Source: Candidatus Kuenenia stuttgartensis
Lineage (GTDB): Bacteria > Gemmatimonadota > Gemmatimonadetes > Gemmatimonadales > Gemmatimonadaceae
Assembly (NCBI GenBank): GCA_943330235.2
Contig: CALQGY020000032.1
Location: 1 to 33,310 of the forward strand
Length of the DNA stretch: 33,310 nucleotides
Direction: 5' to 3'
Part shown: one piece after another, positions 8,356 to 15,764 of the stretch
Numbering within the stretch: the first letter of the stretch is position 1
How the letters are laid out: each line of letters opens with the position of its first letter
The notes under the pieces: generated by a model
Told to the model about the DNA's origin: nothing
The model's database searches: none
The model's input: only the letters and a program-made list of their open reading frames with translations
Program-made: the position numbers and the translations under genes

Positions 8356-9689
8356 ACGGTCGTCCGCCTGACGACGGTCCGGAGCGCACCGGCGTGTCGC
8401 GCTGGCAGTATCGGGCCGCCACCGCGGACGGGTCGGCGGTCACGGGCGAAATCGCAGCACCCACCGAGCGCGAGGCGATCGATGCGCTGCGTCGCCGCGC
8501 CCTCTGGGTGACGGATCTCACCCCGGCCGATGCGGGCCGTGCGCCCGCGGTTCGTCGGGCGGCGGGCGCCTCCAGTGGGGAGACCGGCGGGGAGATTGGT
8601 GGGGCCACCGGCGCGGCCGCGTCGGGTGCGCCGAGCCTATCGCGGGTCTGGTCGCGCTGGGCCGGCTCAGACGATGCGGCGTTGGCGGTGGTCGTCCGCG
8701 CGATCGCGACGCTGCTCGCCGCCGGCGTCCCGCTGGAGCGCGCGCTCGGCTACGCTACCCAGGAGGCGTCGAACCCCGCAATGCGCCTCGGATTTGACGC
8801 GGTGCAAGACGCGGTGCGACGCGGCGAGGCGTTGAGCACAGCCATGTCGCGCCAGTCGGTCTTTCCGCCCGTGTTCACTCCGCTCGTGGCGGCTGGCGAG
8901 GCGTCGGGGACGCTGGCCGTGAGCTTGGCGCTGCTCGCCGATCACCTCGAGCGTCGCGAGGCGTTGCGCGCGCGTGTCCGTGCGGCGCTCGTGTATCCGG
9001 TCATCCTGGGGCTCGCGTCGATGGTGGGGATCGTCGTGATCCTGCTGGTGGTGGTGCCGCGGTTTGCCGCCCTGATCAGCGACGGCGGCGGCGTGCTGCC
9101 ATTGAGCACCCGCGCGTTGATTGCCGTCAGCACGCTCGTCACACAGTGGTGGTGGATGCTTGGGCTGGGCGCGGTCGGGATCACGATGGCCGCGCAATGG
9201 ATGCTGCGCGACGTGGCCGCTCGGCGCGCCCTCGACGAGCGGTTGCTGCACTGGCCGCTGGTCGGCGCGCTGGCCCGGCTGCGCGTGGCGGCGGGCTACA
9301 CGGGGACGCTCGCCATTGGCCTGCGCGCGGGGGTGCCGCTGCTGAGCGCGATGGCACTGGCGCGTGGCACCGTGCGCAACCGCTTTCTGCACGCGGCGCT
9401 GGCCGACGCCGAGATACGGGTACAGACCGGCGCGACCCTGTCGTCGGCCGTGGCCGGGCTGCTGCCGCCGTTGGCGGAGCGACTGCTCGACGCCGGCGAG
9501 GCCAGCGGTGATTTGGCGGGGATGGCCGCGCGCGCCGCCGAGGCGGCAGACGGCGCGTTTCAGCGGACGGTGAATCAGGCCGTGACCCTGATTGAGCCGG
9601 CGATGATTCTGGGCTTTGGCGGGATCGTGGGCTTCGTCGCGCTGGCGCTGCTGCAGGCCATTTACGGACTGAACGCGAGCGTCCTGTAG
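8352..9689 (+). CDS. gspF: Type II secretion platform protein GspF
   Basis: A 445-aa polytopic inner-membrane protein. The N-terminus (WQYRAATADGSAVTGEIAA) is the usual GspF/PilC opening. Two T2SSF domains follow (about residues 110-240 and 310-435). Membrane helices are visible at VILGLASMVGIVVILLVVV, WWWMLGLGAVGITMAAQ and MILGFGGIVGFVALALL. GspF sits at the centre of the platform and couples GspE to pseudopilin extrusion. A Gly/Ala-rich linker (about residues 75-95) separates the N-terminal part from the first domain. It is the last gene of the coupled operon, followed by 173 bp of non-coding DNA. Confidence 0.92.
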   Translation: MNGRPPDDGPERTGVSRWQYRAATADGSAVTGEIAAPTEREAIDALRRRALWVTDLTPADAGRAPAVRRAAGASSGETGGEIGGATGAAASGAPSLSRVWSRWAGSDDAALAVVVRAIATLLAAGVPLERALGYATQEASNPAMRLGFDAVQDAVRRGEALSTAMSRQSVFPPVFTPLVAAGEASGTLAVSLALLADHLERREALRARVRAALVYPVILGLASMVGIVVILLVVVPRFAALISDGGGVLPLSTRALIAVSTLVTQWWWMLGLGAVGITMAAQWMLRDVAARRALDERLLHWPLVGALARLRVAAGYTGTLAIGLRAGVPLLSAMALARGTVRNRFLHAALADAEIRVQTGATLSSAVAGLLPPLAERLLDAGEASGDLAGMAARAAEAADGAFQRTVNQAVTLIEPAMILGFGGIVGFVALALLQAIYGLNASVL

Positions 9690-9795
9690 ATCGCTGACGG
9701 TGTGCTGGCGGCAGGCCGCGACACCATCGCGGGGGTGGGTCTCACGGTGTGTGTCACCGTTCCAGCACGCAAACGGCGCCTGCGCACGAATTCGG

Positions 9796-9801
9796 TTGAC
9801 A
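9796..9801 (+). promoter_or_regulatory. Possible -35 element upstream of the DUF1800 gene
   Basis: A perfect TTGACA lies 62 bp before the ATG at 9863, in a locally less GC-rich stretch after the T2SS operon. No good -10 hexamer stands 16-18 bp downstream, so this is only a candidate. The rest of the gap (9690-9862) has a small 6-bp hairpin (9744-9760, ACGGTG/CACCGT) and nothing else recognisable. Confidence 0.25.
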
Positions 9802-9862
9802 GATCGTAAGAACAATCCCACCCTTTACGCAGGTGTACGTCCTCCATCCATCGGTGAACTCC

Positions 9863-11425
9863 ATGCCCACCACGCCCGACACCGAGTTGCGCGACCAGGA
9901 TCCGGTTGACGACGGTGCCCCCGTTGCCACGCCCAGTCGCCGCCGATTTTTCACGATGGGTGCGAGTGCGGTCGCCACGATGGCGGCGAGTGCCGCCGTC
10001 AACGCGCAGACCAGTCGTCCGCGGGGGAAGCCGTTACCGGTGCCGGTGCCGGTGGGCACGAAGCCGGACGCATCGGCCGATTGGAAGGATCCTCTGCTGC
10101 GACTGGTGCGTCGCATCACGATGGGGCTCGAGCCCGGCGAGATCGCGCTGGCGCGTTCGCTTGGCTATGCGGGCTACCTCAATTACCACCTCGAGGCCGA
10201 CGCCATCGACGACAGCGAGATGGAGCGCAACGTCGTCGCCCGGTTTCCGATGCTGTCGCTGCCCATCTCGACGCTCAAGACGACGGACAGCACCGAGGTG
10301 TACAATCAGCTCGCCGACGCGGCGCTGTATCGCGCCACGTTTTCCAAGCGACAGCTGAAGGAACGTATGGTCGAGTTCTGGACCGACCATCTCAACATCC
10401 TCTTCGCGAAAGTCAGCTTTCTCAAAGTCGCCGACGATCGCGACGTGATTCGCCCCAACGCGATGGGCAAGTTTCCGGATCTGCTGCGTGCGTCGGCCAA
10501 GAGCGCCGCGATGCTCGGCTATCTCGACCAGAACAACAGTCGCAAGCCGACGCCCAATCAGAACTACGCGCGCGAGATCATGGAGCTGCACACCCTCGGT
10601 GTGGATGGCGGCTACACGCAGAACGATGTGGCGCAACTCTCACGCATTCTGACCGGTTGGTCGTACGACGCCAACGGCGCGTTTTTCTTTCAACGCTCGT
10701 TCCACGACTTCACCGCGAAGACGTTCCTCGGGGTGGAGTTTCCGGCGATGTTGTCGACCGCCGCGACGAGCGCGTATCAGGCCGAGGGCGAAGCGGCCAT
10801 CACGCTGCTGGTGAATCATCCGAGCACCGCACGCTACATCGCCACGAAGATGGCGAAGTGGCTGCTCGCGTATTCGCCGCCGCAGGCCGTGATCGACGCC
10901 ACCGCCGCGACGTATACCGCGACCGGCGGCGACATCAAGGCGATGATCCGTACGATTCTCTCGGGCAAGAACCTGATGGCGTCGCCGGCCAAGTACAAGC
11001 GGCCGTTTCATCTCGCCGCGTCGTCGATGCGCAGCATGGCCATTGAAACGACGAACATCCGCACGACGCGCCAGCGTCTGGATTCGATGGATATGACGCC
11101 GTTTTACTGGGAGCAGCCGGACGGCTATCCTGACCGCGTGAACTGGTGGAGCGGCCTGACGTCGCAACGCTGGAATTGGGCGAACTACATCAGCACACAG
11201 AATTCCGCGACCACGGTAAAGCTGAACGCCGTCGCCAATTTCATGGTGCCCAACACGGCGGACGGCGTGGTGGCGCAGATCAATGCCCGCATGTTCGGCA
11301 ACGAAATGCCGGCGTCACTGAAGGCGTCGCTGGGTGCGTATCTGCGCGCCGGCACGTACAACGAGGCGCGTGTGCGCGAGACGATCGCGTTGGCGGCCAG
11401 TTCGCATCAGTTCCAGTGGTACTAG
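9863..11425 (+). CDS. Tat-exported DUF1800 family protein
   Basis: About 520 aa from the ATG at 9863. A twin-arginine signal SRRRFFTMGAS is followed by an Ala-rich hydrophobic stretch ending near VNAQ, so the protein is probably exported folded. The body matches the DUF1800 family: an early RRITMGLEPGEIA block, then LKERMVEFWTDHLNI, QNYAREIMELHTLGVDG and GYTQNDVAQLSRILTGWS, and a C-terminal region ending HQFQWY. The biochemical function of DUF1800 is unknown; it is commonly paired with DUF1501, as here (69 bp to the next gene, same strand). An in-frame GTG at 9833 would only lengthen the N-terminus before the Tat motif. Confidence 0.88.
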   Translation: MPTTPDTELRDQDPVDDGAPVATPSRRRFFTMGASAVATMAASAAVNAQTSRPRGKPLPVPVPVGTKPDASADWKDPLLRLVRRITMGLEPGEIALARSLGYAGYLNYHLEADAIDDSEMERNVVARFPMLSLPISTLKTTDSTEVYNQLADAALYRATFSKRQLKERMVEFWTDHLNILFAKVSFLKVADDRDVIRPNAMGKFPDLLRASAKSAAMLGYLDQNNSRKPTPNQNYAREIMELHTLGVDGGYTQNDVAQLSRILTGWSYDANGAFFFQRSFHDFTAKTFLGVEFPAMLSTAATSAYQAEGEAAITLLVNHPSTARYIATKMAKWLLAYSPPQAVIDATAATYTATGGDIKAMIRTILSGKNLMASPAKYKRPFHLAASSMRSMAIETTNIRTTRQRLDSMDMTPFYWEQPDGYPDRVNWWSGLTSQRWNWANYISTQNSATTVKLNAVANFMVPNTADGVVAQINARMFGNEMPASLKASLGAYLRAGTYNEARVRETIALAASSHQFQWY

Positions 11426-11494
11426 TGGTGTTCGCTCACTGCCCGCCTCCGAGTCTCTTCGCGCGCCGCTCACGTTCGATCAGGAACCGCCGTC

Positions 11495-12802
11495 ATGCAT
11501 GACGACCAGCAGAACACCGGATGTTCGGAGTACCGCTCGCTCGCTCGCCGCGACTTTCTGGCGCGCGGCGCCGGGTTCGGCATCGCGGCGATCCTTCCGT
11601 CCTGGCTGCCGAATGTGGTGCTCGCGCAGAGTTCGTCCACGCGCGACATCATCGTCTCGGTCTTCCTGAGCGGCGGCATCGACGGCATGTCCGTGGTGGT
11701 GCCGTTCGGCGATCCGGCGTACTACACGAACCGACCGAACATTGCCGTGGCGCGGCCGGATGCCGCAGGCACCGGCCCCAAGGCGGTGGCGCTCGATAAT
11801 TTCTTCGGCTTCTCGCCCGGTATGGCGCCGCTGATGCCGGCGTACAACGCCGGCCATCTGCTCGTCGCGCACGCCACGGGGTCGGTGGATACGTCGCGCT
11901 CGCACTTTGACGCGCAGCGCTACATCGAAGTCGGCAAGCCGCAGGATCTCAATCTGGCCACCGGCTGGCTCGGGCGGCATCTGGCCACCTCGACGCCGCT
12001 GCGGTCCACCGCGCCGCTGCGCGCGCTCGGCCTGACCAGTGGCTTGCCGCAAACGTTGGTGGGTGGGCCGAAGGTGCTGCCCATCGCTAATCCGGCCTCG
12101 TTCCGCGTTGATGGCAGCACGACCACGGCGGCGGCCCGGACGGCGTTTCTCGCGGCTAACTATGCGCAGGCCCCCGACCCCGTGAGTGCCAACGCGCTGG
12201 ATACGACGAACACCATCGCGTTGCTGCAGACCATCAACTTCGCCGGCTATCAGCCGCAGAACGGCGCGGTGTATCCTGCCACCAGCTTCGGCAATTCGCT
12301 CAAGTCGTCGGCCGCGCTGATCAAGGCGGATGTGGGCGTGGAAGCCATTCATGCGTTCCTCGGCGGCTGGGACACGCACACGCAGCAGGGCGCGACGACG
12401 GCCGTGGACGGTGGCTACATGCACAACCAGATGATGCAGCTCTCGTCGGCGCTCGCCGCGTTTTATGCCGATGTCATGCAGGGGACCACGGCAAATGGCG
12501 TGACGCTGGTGGTCATCTCGGAGTTCGGCCGCAACGCGCGCGAAAACGGCGATCGCGGCACCGATCACGGCCGCGGCAACGTGGCCTTCGCGATGGGCAA
12601 AAACATCGCCGGCGGCCGCGTGCTCACCAACGGCTGGCCCGGTCTCGCCACGGAGAATTTGGAGTCAGGTCAGGATCTGCGCGTGACGCTGGACCACCGC
12701 GACATTCTCGCGGAGATCGTGCAGAACCGCCTCGGTAATCCCAACCTCGCAACCATCTTCCCCGACTACACGCCAAAGTTCCGCGGCATCACGAAGGGAT
12801 AG
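11495..12802 (+). CDS. Tat-exported DUF1501 family protein
   Basis: A 435-aa protein. The N-terminus has a Tat motif (ARRDFLARGAGFGIAAIL) and a likely cleavage after VLAQ. The mature part begins IIVSVFLSGGIDGMSVVVPFGD, which is the DUF1501 opening. Later blocks are DTSRSHFDAQRYIE, GGWDTHTQQG, VVISEFGRNARENGDRGTDHG and AFAMGKNIAGGRV. DUF1501 belongs to the alkaline-phosphatase/sulfatase-like fold group, but no activity is established. AGGA precedes the ATG by about 10 bp. It probably works with the upstream DUF1800 protein. Its stop lies 8 bp from the stop of the convergent cupredoxin gene. Confidence 0.9.
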   Translation: MHDDQQNTGCSEYRSLARRDFLARGAGFGIAAILPSWLPNVVLAQSSSTRDIIVSVFLSGGIDGMSVVVPFGDPAYYTNRPNIAVARPDAAGTGPKAVALDNFFGFSPGMAPLMPAYNAGHLLVAHATGSVDTSRSHFDAQRYIEVGKPQDLNLATGWLGRHLATSTPLRSTAPLRALGLTSGLPQTLVGGPKVLPIANPASFRVDGSTTTAAARTAFLAANYAQAPDPVSANALDTTNTIALLQTINFAGYQPQNGAVYPATSFGNSLKSSAALIKADVGVEAIHAFLGGWDTHTQQGATTAVDGGYMHNQMMQLSSALAAFYADVMQGTTANGVTLVVISEFGRNARENGDRGTDHGRGNVAFAMGKNIAGGRVLTNGWPGLATENLESGQDLRVTLDHRDILAEIVQNRLGNPNLATIFPDYTPKFRGITKG

Positions 12803-12814
12803 CAGCGGCGCTAT
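12799..12814. terminator. Mini-palindrome holding both stop codons of a convergent pair
   Basis: ATAGC - AGCGGC - GCTAT: a 5-bp stem with a 6-base loop. It includes the TAG (12800-12802) of the DUF1501 gene and the reverse TAG (12811-12813) of the cupredoxin lipoprotein gene. It is weak as a terminator and has no T-run. Confidence 0.4.
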
Positions 12815-13497
12815 GGGGTGACGATGACCCGTCCGCTCATCCCCGGATGGACGGTGCAGTCAAACGGGTAGACCCCCACCGTCGGGAATACCCGCGTGAT
12901 GGTCTGGCTGGTGGTGACCAGAATGTCCGTCGGCGATCCGGTCAATCGCGGGTTCCAGATCACGTTGTGCTCGATGTTGGTGAAGAAGAAGCGCACCGTG
13001 CCGCCGATCTTCACCACAATTTCCGACGGAATGAACAGCTGCGTGGCCATCGCGACATCGGCGGTGGCCGGCGCGCCGGCGATGCCGGTGATCACCAGCG
13101 CCACGCTCCCGCTGGCGGTGCCCGTGCCATTCGGCACGGTGGCGGTGATGGTCGCGCTACCAACGCCCACGGCGGCAATGAGTCCGGTGCTTTTGACCGT
13201 GGCAATGGCCGCGTTGCTGCTCGTCCACGTGACCGTGCGCGTGCCCAAGGCCACGGCACCGCCCAGCCCATCACGCCCCTCGGCCGTAGCGACCGTGCCC
13301 TGGCCCAACTCGAGCTGCGTTTCCGTGGCGTTCACGGCCAGCTTGGCCAACACGCCCGCCACCGGCGCGGGTGGTGTAACGGGCGCAACCGGCGTATCGG
13401 TCCCACCCCCGCCGCACGCGCTCACCCCGACCAGCAGGGTGAGACCGGCGAGCATCGTACGCAGCGGGCGCGCAGAGCGCCGAGGTGTGATGAGCAT
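12811..13497 (-). CDS. Lipoprotein with Ig-like (Big2) and cupredoxin domains
   Basis: A 228-aa lipoprotein. A signal peptide ends in the lipobox VSAC (Cys28). A Gly/Pro-rich spacer is followed by a bacterial Ig-like domain of the Big2 type (about residues 50-137; VTWTSSNAAIATV, GVGSATITATV). The C-terminal domain (about 145-228) is plastocyanin-like: FIPSEIVVKIGGTVRF, then H177 in EHNVIW and FDCTVHPGM with C214, H217 and M220. These four are the ligands of a type 1 copper site. Such proteins transfer electrons or bind copper at the cell surface; the partner is unknown. A TTG-GTG start at 13515 is possible, but ATG at 13497 is simpler. The M28 peptidase gene lies 77 bp upstream on the same strand. 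Confidence 0.88.
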   Translation of the reverse strand: MLITPRRSARPLRTMLAGLTLLVGVSACGGGGTDTPVAPVTPPAPVAGVLAKLAVNATETQLELGQGTVATAEGRDGLGGAVALGTRTVTWTSSNAAIATVKSTGLIAAVGVGSATITATVPNGTGTASGSVALVITGIAGAPATADVAMATQLFIPSEIVVKIGGTVRFFFTNIEHNVIWNPRLTGSPTDILVTTSQTITRVFPTVGVYPFDCTVHPGMSGRVIVTP

Positions 13498-13534
13498 CAG
13501 AGGCCTAGTCACCAAGGTGGAGAATCACGAGCAG

Positions 13535-13558
13535 TACGCGTACGCGCATATGCATATA
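13535..13558 (-). promoter_or_regulatory. AT-rich palindromic island, possible promoter of the lipoprotein gene
   Basis: On the minus strand TATATGCATATGCG stands out from very GC-rich surroundings about 50 bp before the lipoprotein ATG. It contains overlapping palindromes (GCATATGC, TATGCATA) and is followed by TACGCGTA. It could supply a -10 region, but no -35 was found. Confidence 0.25.
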
Positions 13559-13563
13559 CCCCC

Positions 13564-13586
13564 CCGCCGCGCGATCAGCGCGGCGG
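13564..13586 (-). terminator. GC-only hairpin with the M28 stop codon in its loop
   Basis: A perfect 9-bp stem CCGCCGCGC / GCGCGGCGG encloses a 5-base loop. On the minus strand the loop reads TGATC and contains the TGA stop (13577-13575) of the peptidase gene. No T-run follows, so it could end transcription weakly or protect the mRNA 3' end. Confidence 0.5.
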
Positions 13587-15614
13587 ACGCGGCGCGGGAG
13601 CATCGGGCTTCCCGCCCGGATGCCACTCGGGACGGACGCCGTCGGCGAGCAAGCGTAACGCGCGTGCCGTCGCACCGATCACCTGCGCCATATGCGGCGC
13701 ATCGATGATGGACGCTTCATCCTTGGGATGATGGTACGGCGAGATGAGGTTGTACGACGACAGCGAGTGCGCGGGAATGCCGATGCGCGCAAAGGCCACG
13801 TTGTCGCTGCGCTCGAAGAAGCGCTGTGTGGGGCGCGGATCGGGGACCAGCGGAATGCCGTTGTCGGCGAGCAGATCGCCCATTGTGGAACGCTCGTAGC
13901 CGGTCAGCCACGCCTTGCCAAACCCACCGGCCAGCGAGTCGACGTGCGCGATCATTTCCACGTTGAGATCGACGACGGTCTTCTCCAACGGGCGCACCGG
14001 ATGCGCGATGTACCAGCGCGTGCCGAAGCCGCCCACTTCCTCGCCCGTGATGGCCATGAAGACGATAGTCCGCTTGGGGCGCGGCCCATTGCGCAACGCC
14101 TTCGCCATTTCAATGACCGCCGTCACGCCGGACGCGTCGTCATCGGCGCCATTGTTGATGGAGTCGCCATCAACCGCGCGACCGAAGCCGATGTGATCGT
14201 AGTGCGCCGTGACCAGCACGACCTCGTCGCGCAGGGCCGGATCCGCGCCCGGGAGCACGCCCACGACATTGGCACTGCGAAGCCGACTGGCGGCTGGCAG
14301 CGAGTCCCATTGCGCCCACGAGGCGATGGCGCCGAGTCGCGGCTGCGTCGCGAGCGGAGCGGGTGCGCCCGACCCCGGCATGGCCTGCTGCGCGGCAAGC
14401 GCCTGCAACGGAATGCGCTGCAGATAGCTCCCCGAGTCTCCGGCGGGAGCGAGGCCGGCCAGCTTGAACTGCGAGGCAATCCACGTGGAAGCGCGCTCCC
14501 CACCGCGTGAGCCGGTGCGGCGTCCTTCCATGGAATCGGCGGCGAGAATGTCCACCTGCTTTTGGATGGTCGCGGCGTCAAACCGATCGGTGAAGACCGC
14601 GCGCGCCGCCGCGGCCGTACGTGGCGTGACGTCGGCCACCATGGCCAGCCACTGCCGGCTTGGGCTCACGGCGAGACGCGAAATGCCCGCGATATGCGCG
14701 AACGCGAAATCGGCAACGGGCGTCCAGTCGGCCGTGCCGCGCCGCCACGAGAAGAGCTGCGTCCCCTGCCCCATCAGCATGGTCGTGCTATCCATCCACG
14801 CCAGATCTTCAACGCGCGGCAGCGTTTTCACGAGCGTATCAATGCGCCGCGTCGCGGGGTCGAGTTGCATGACGTACCACGCATCCGCCCCCTTTTGCAC
14901 GAAGCTCACGCGCGACGTGCCGGGAATGCGATGCAGCGAGCGCCCGATATTGCGCGCCACGACGGTGCTGCCGGGGCGTCCCATCGTGGCCACGTGCAGG
15001 GTCGTGGGCGAGCCGAGCACGAACATCGCCCAGAGCGAATCGTTGGCTTGGGCGAAGTAGCCCACCGGCTTGAGGTCGGCGAAGAGCACCGACGGGGCCG
15101 CACCATCCAGCGGGACACGCCAGAGACGCTGGGTGGAGTCGGCCTCGACGCGGATGACCGCGAGCGCCTTGCCGCTGTCGATGGCGAACGCCGAGTACTC
15201 GCTTTCCGGCTTCGTGAGGCGCGCCGGCGTGGCGAGTCCAGTGTTGAAATCGTAGCGATAGATGTCGCTCTGTCCGTCGCCGCGATTGGACGTGTAGAAG
15301 AGCTGCTTCGAGTCGGCCGAGAACGCCGGCTGATTGTCGTAGCCGTCGCGATGCGTGAGGTTGGCGGGCACGCCCGCTTTCACCACACCGCCCGCGGCAC
15401 TCAGCGGCACGAGAAAGATGTCGGGACCGGCGGGCGTCGCTGCGGCGCGCGCGGTAGCGCTCGCTGTGGCCGTCCGCGGTGCGGCGGTGCGTTGCGCTGA
15501 GGCTGACCGCGGCGCGCTCGCGATGGCGAACGCGATGGTGCAGCCGAGGAGGGTGACCGCGTCGCGCCCGAGCGATGTCGGGCGTCGGGTCTGGCAGTTG
15601 GAGAGAAAGGTCAT
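13575..15614 (-). CDS. Secreted M28 family metallopeptidase with TolB-like beta-propeller
   Basis: 679 aa. The ATG at 15614 is chosen because it opens a signal peptide (hydrophobic VTLLGCTIAFAIA, cleavage near SASAQ); the frame is open further upstream. Residues about 80-400 are a TolB/PD40-like propeller (QPAFSADSKQLFYTSNRGDG and similar blades). Residues about 410-665 are a zinc peptidase of family M28: HYDHIG from H471, NNGADDDASG with D491, GEEVGGFG with E525/E526, LNVEMI, and YHHPKDEAS near the end. The ligand and general-base set for a two-zinc aminopeptidase is present. The likely role is extracellular or periplasmic peptide trimming. It is divergent from the propeller lipoprotein gene. 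A GC-only hairpin surrounds the stop. Confidence 0.9.
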   Translation of the reverse strand: MTFLSNCQTRRPTSLGRDAVTLLGCTIAFAIASAPRSASAQRTAAPRTATASATARAAATPAGPDIFLVPLSAAGGVVKAGVPANLTHRDGYDNQPAFSADSKQLFYTSNRGDGQSDIYRYDFNTGLATPARLTKPESEYSAFAIDSGKALAVIRVEADSTQRLWRVPLDGAAPSVLFADLKPVGYFAQANDSLWAMFVLGSPTTLHVATMGRPGSTVVARNIGRSLHRIPGTSRVSFVQKGADAWYVMQLDPATRRIDTLVKTLPRVEDLAWMDSTTMLMGQGTQLFSWRRGTADWTPVADFAFAHIAGISRLAVSPSRQWLAMVADVTPRTAAAARAVFTDRFDAATIQKQVDILAADSMEGRRTGSRGGERASTWIASQFKLAGLAPAGDSGSYLQRIPLQALAAQQAMPGSGAPAPLATQPRLGAIASWAQWDSLPAASRLRSANVVGVLPGADPALRDEVVLVTAHYDHIGFGRAVDGDSINNGADDDASGVTAVIEMAKALRNGPRPKRTIVFMAITGEEVGGFGTRWYIAHPVRPLEKTVVDLNVEMIAHVDSLAGGFGKAWLTGYERSTMGDLLADNGIPLVPDPRPTQRFFERSDNVAFARIGIPAHSLSSYNLISPYHHPKDEASIIDAPHMAQVIGATARALRLLADGVRPEWHPGGKPDAPAPRPPR

Positions 15615-15701
15615 GCGCGAAAGGTACGATGGGGCCCGTTGCGCGGCACGCCTCCGTGGGGCTAGCGTCCCGCCGATGCACGCACTGCGGGGAGTCGCCT
15701 G

Positions 15702-15764
15702 ATGCTGGAAGGGATTCTGGAAGGGATGCGCGAAGGGATGCTCGAGGGCATGGAGAAACCGATG
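15702..15764 (+). repeat. 12-bp tandem array with five in-frame ATG codons
   Basis: Diverging 12-bp units close to CTGGAAGGGATG run from 15705 to 15764. ATG codons at 15702, 15726, 15738, 15750 and 15762 share one frame, each in or next to a purine-rich GAAGGG/GAGGG stretch. The array encodes MLEGILEGMREGMLEGMEK ahead of the lipoprotein signal, or is partly untranslated leader. Confidence 0.8.

Noticed and set aside
9744-9760. Small hairpin ACGGTG-TGTGT-CACCGT after gspF
   Set aside because: Only a 6-bp stem with no T-run; too weak to call as the T2SS operon terminator.
8667-9821. Minus-strand open frame of 384 codons opposite gspF
   Set aside because: Gln/Arg/His-rich shadow; gspF has membrane helices and family motifs in its own frame.
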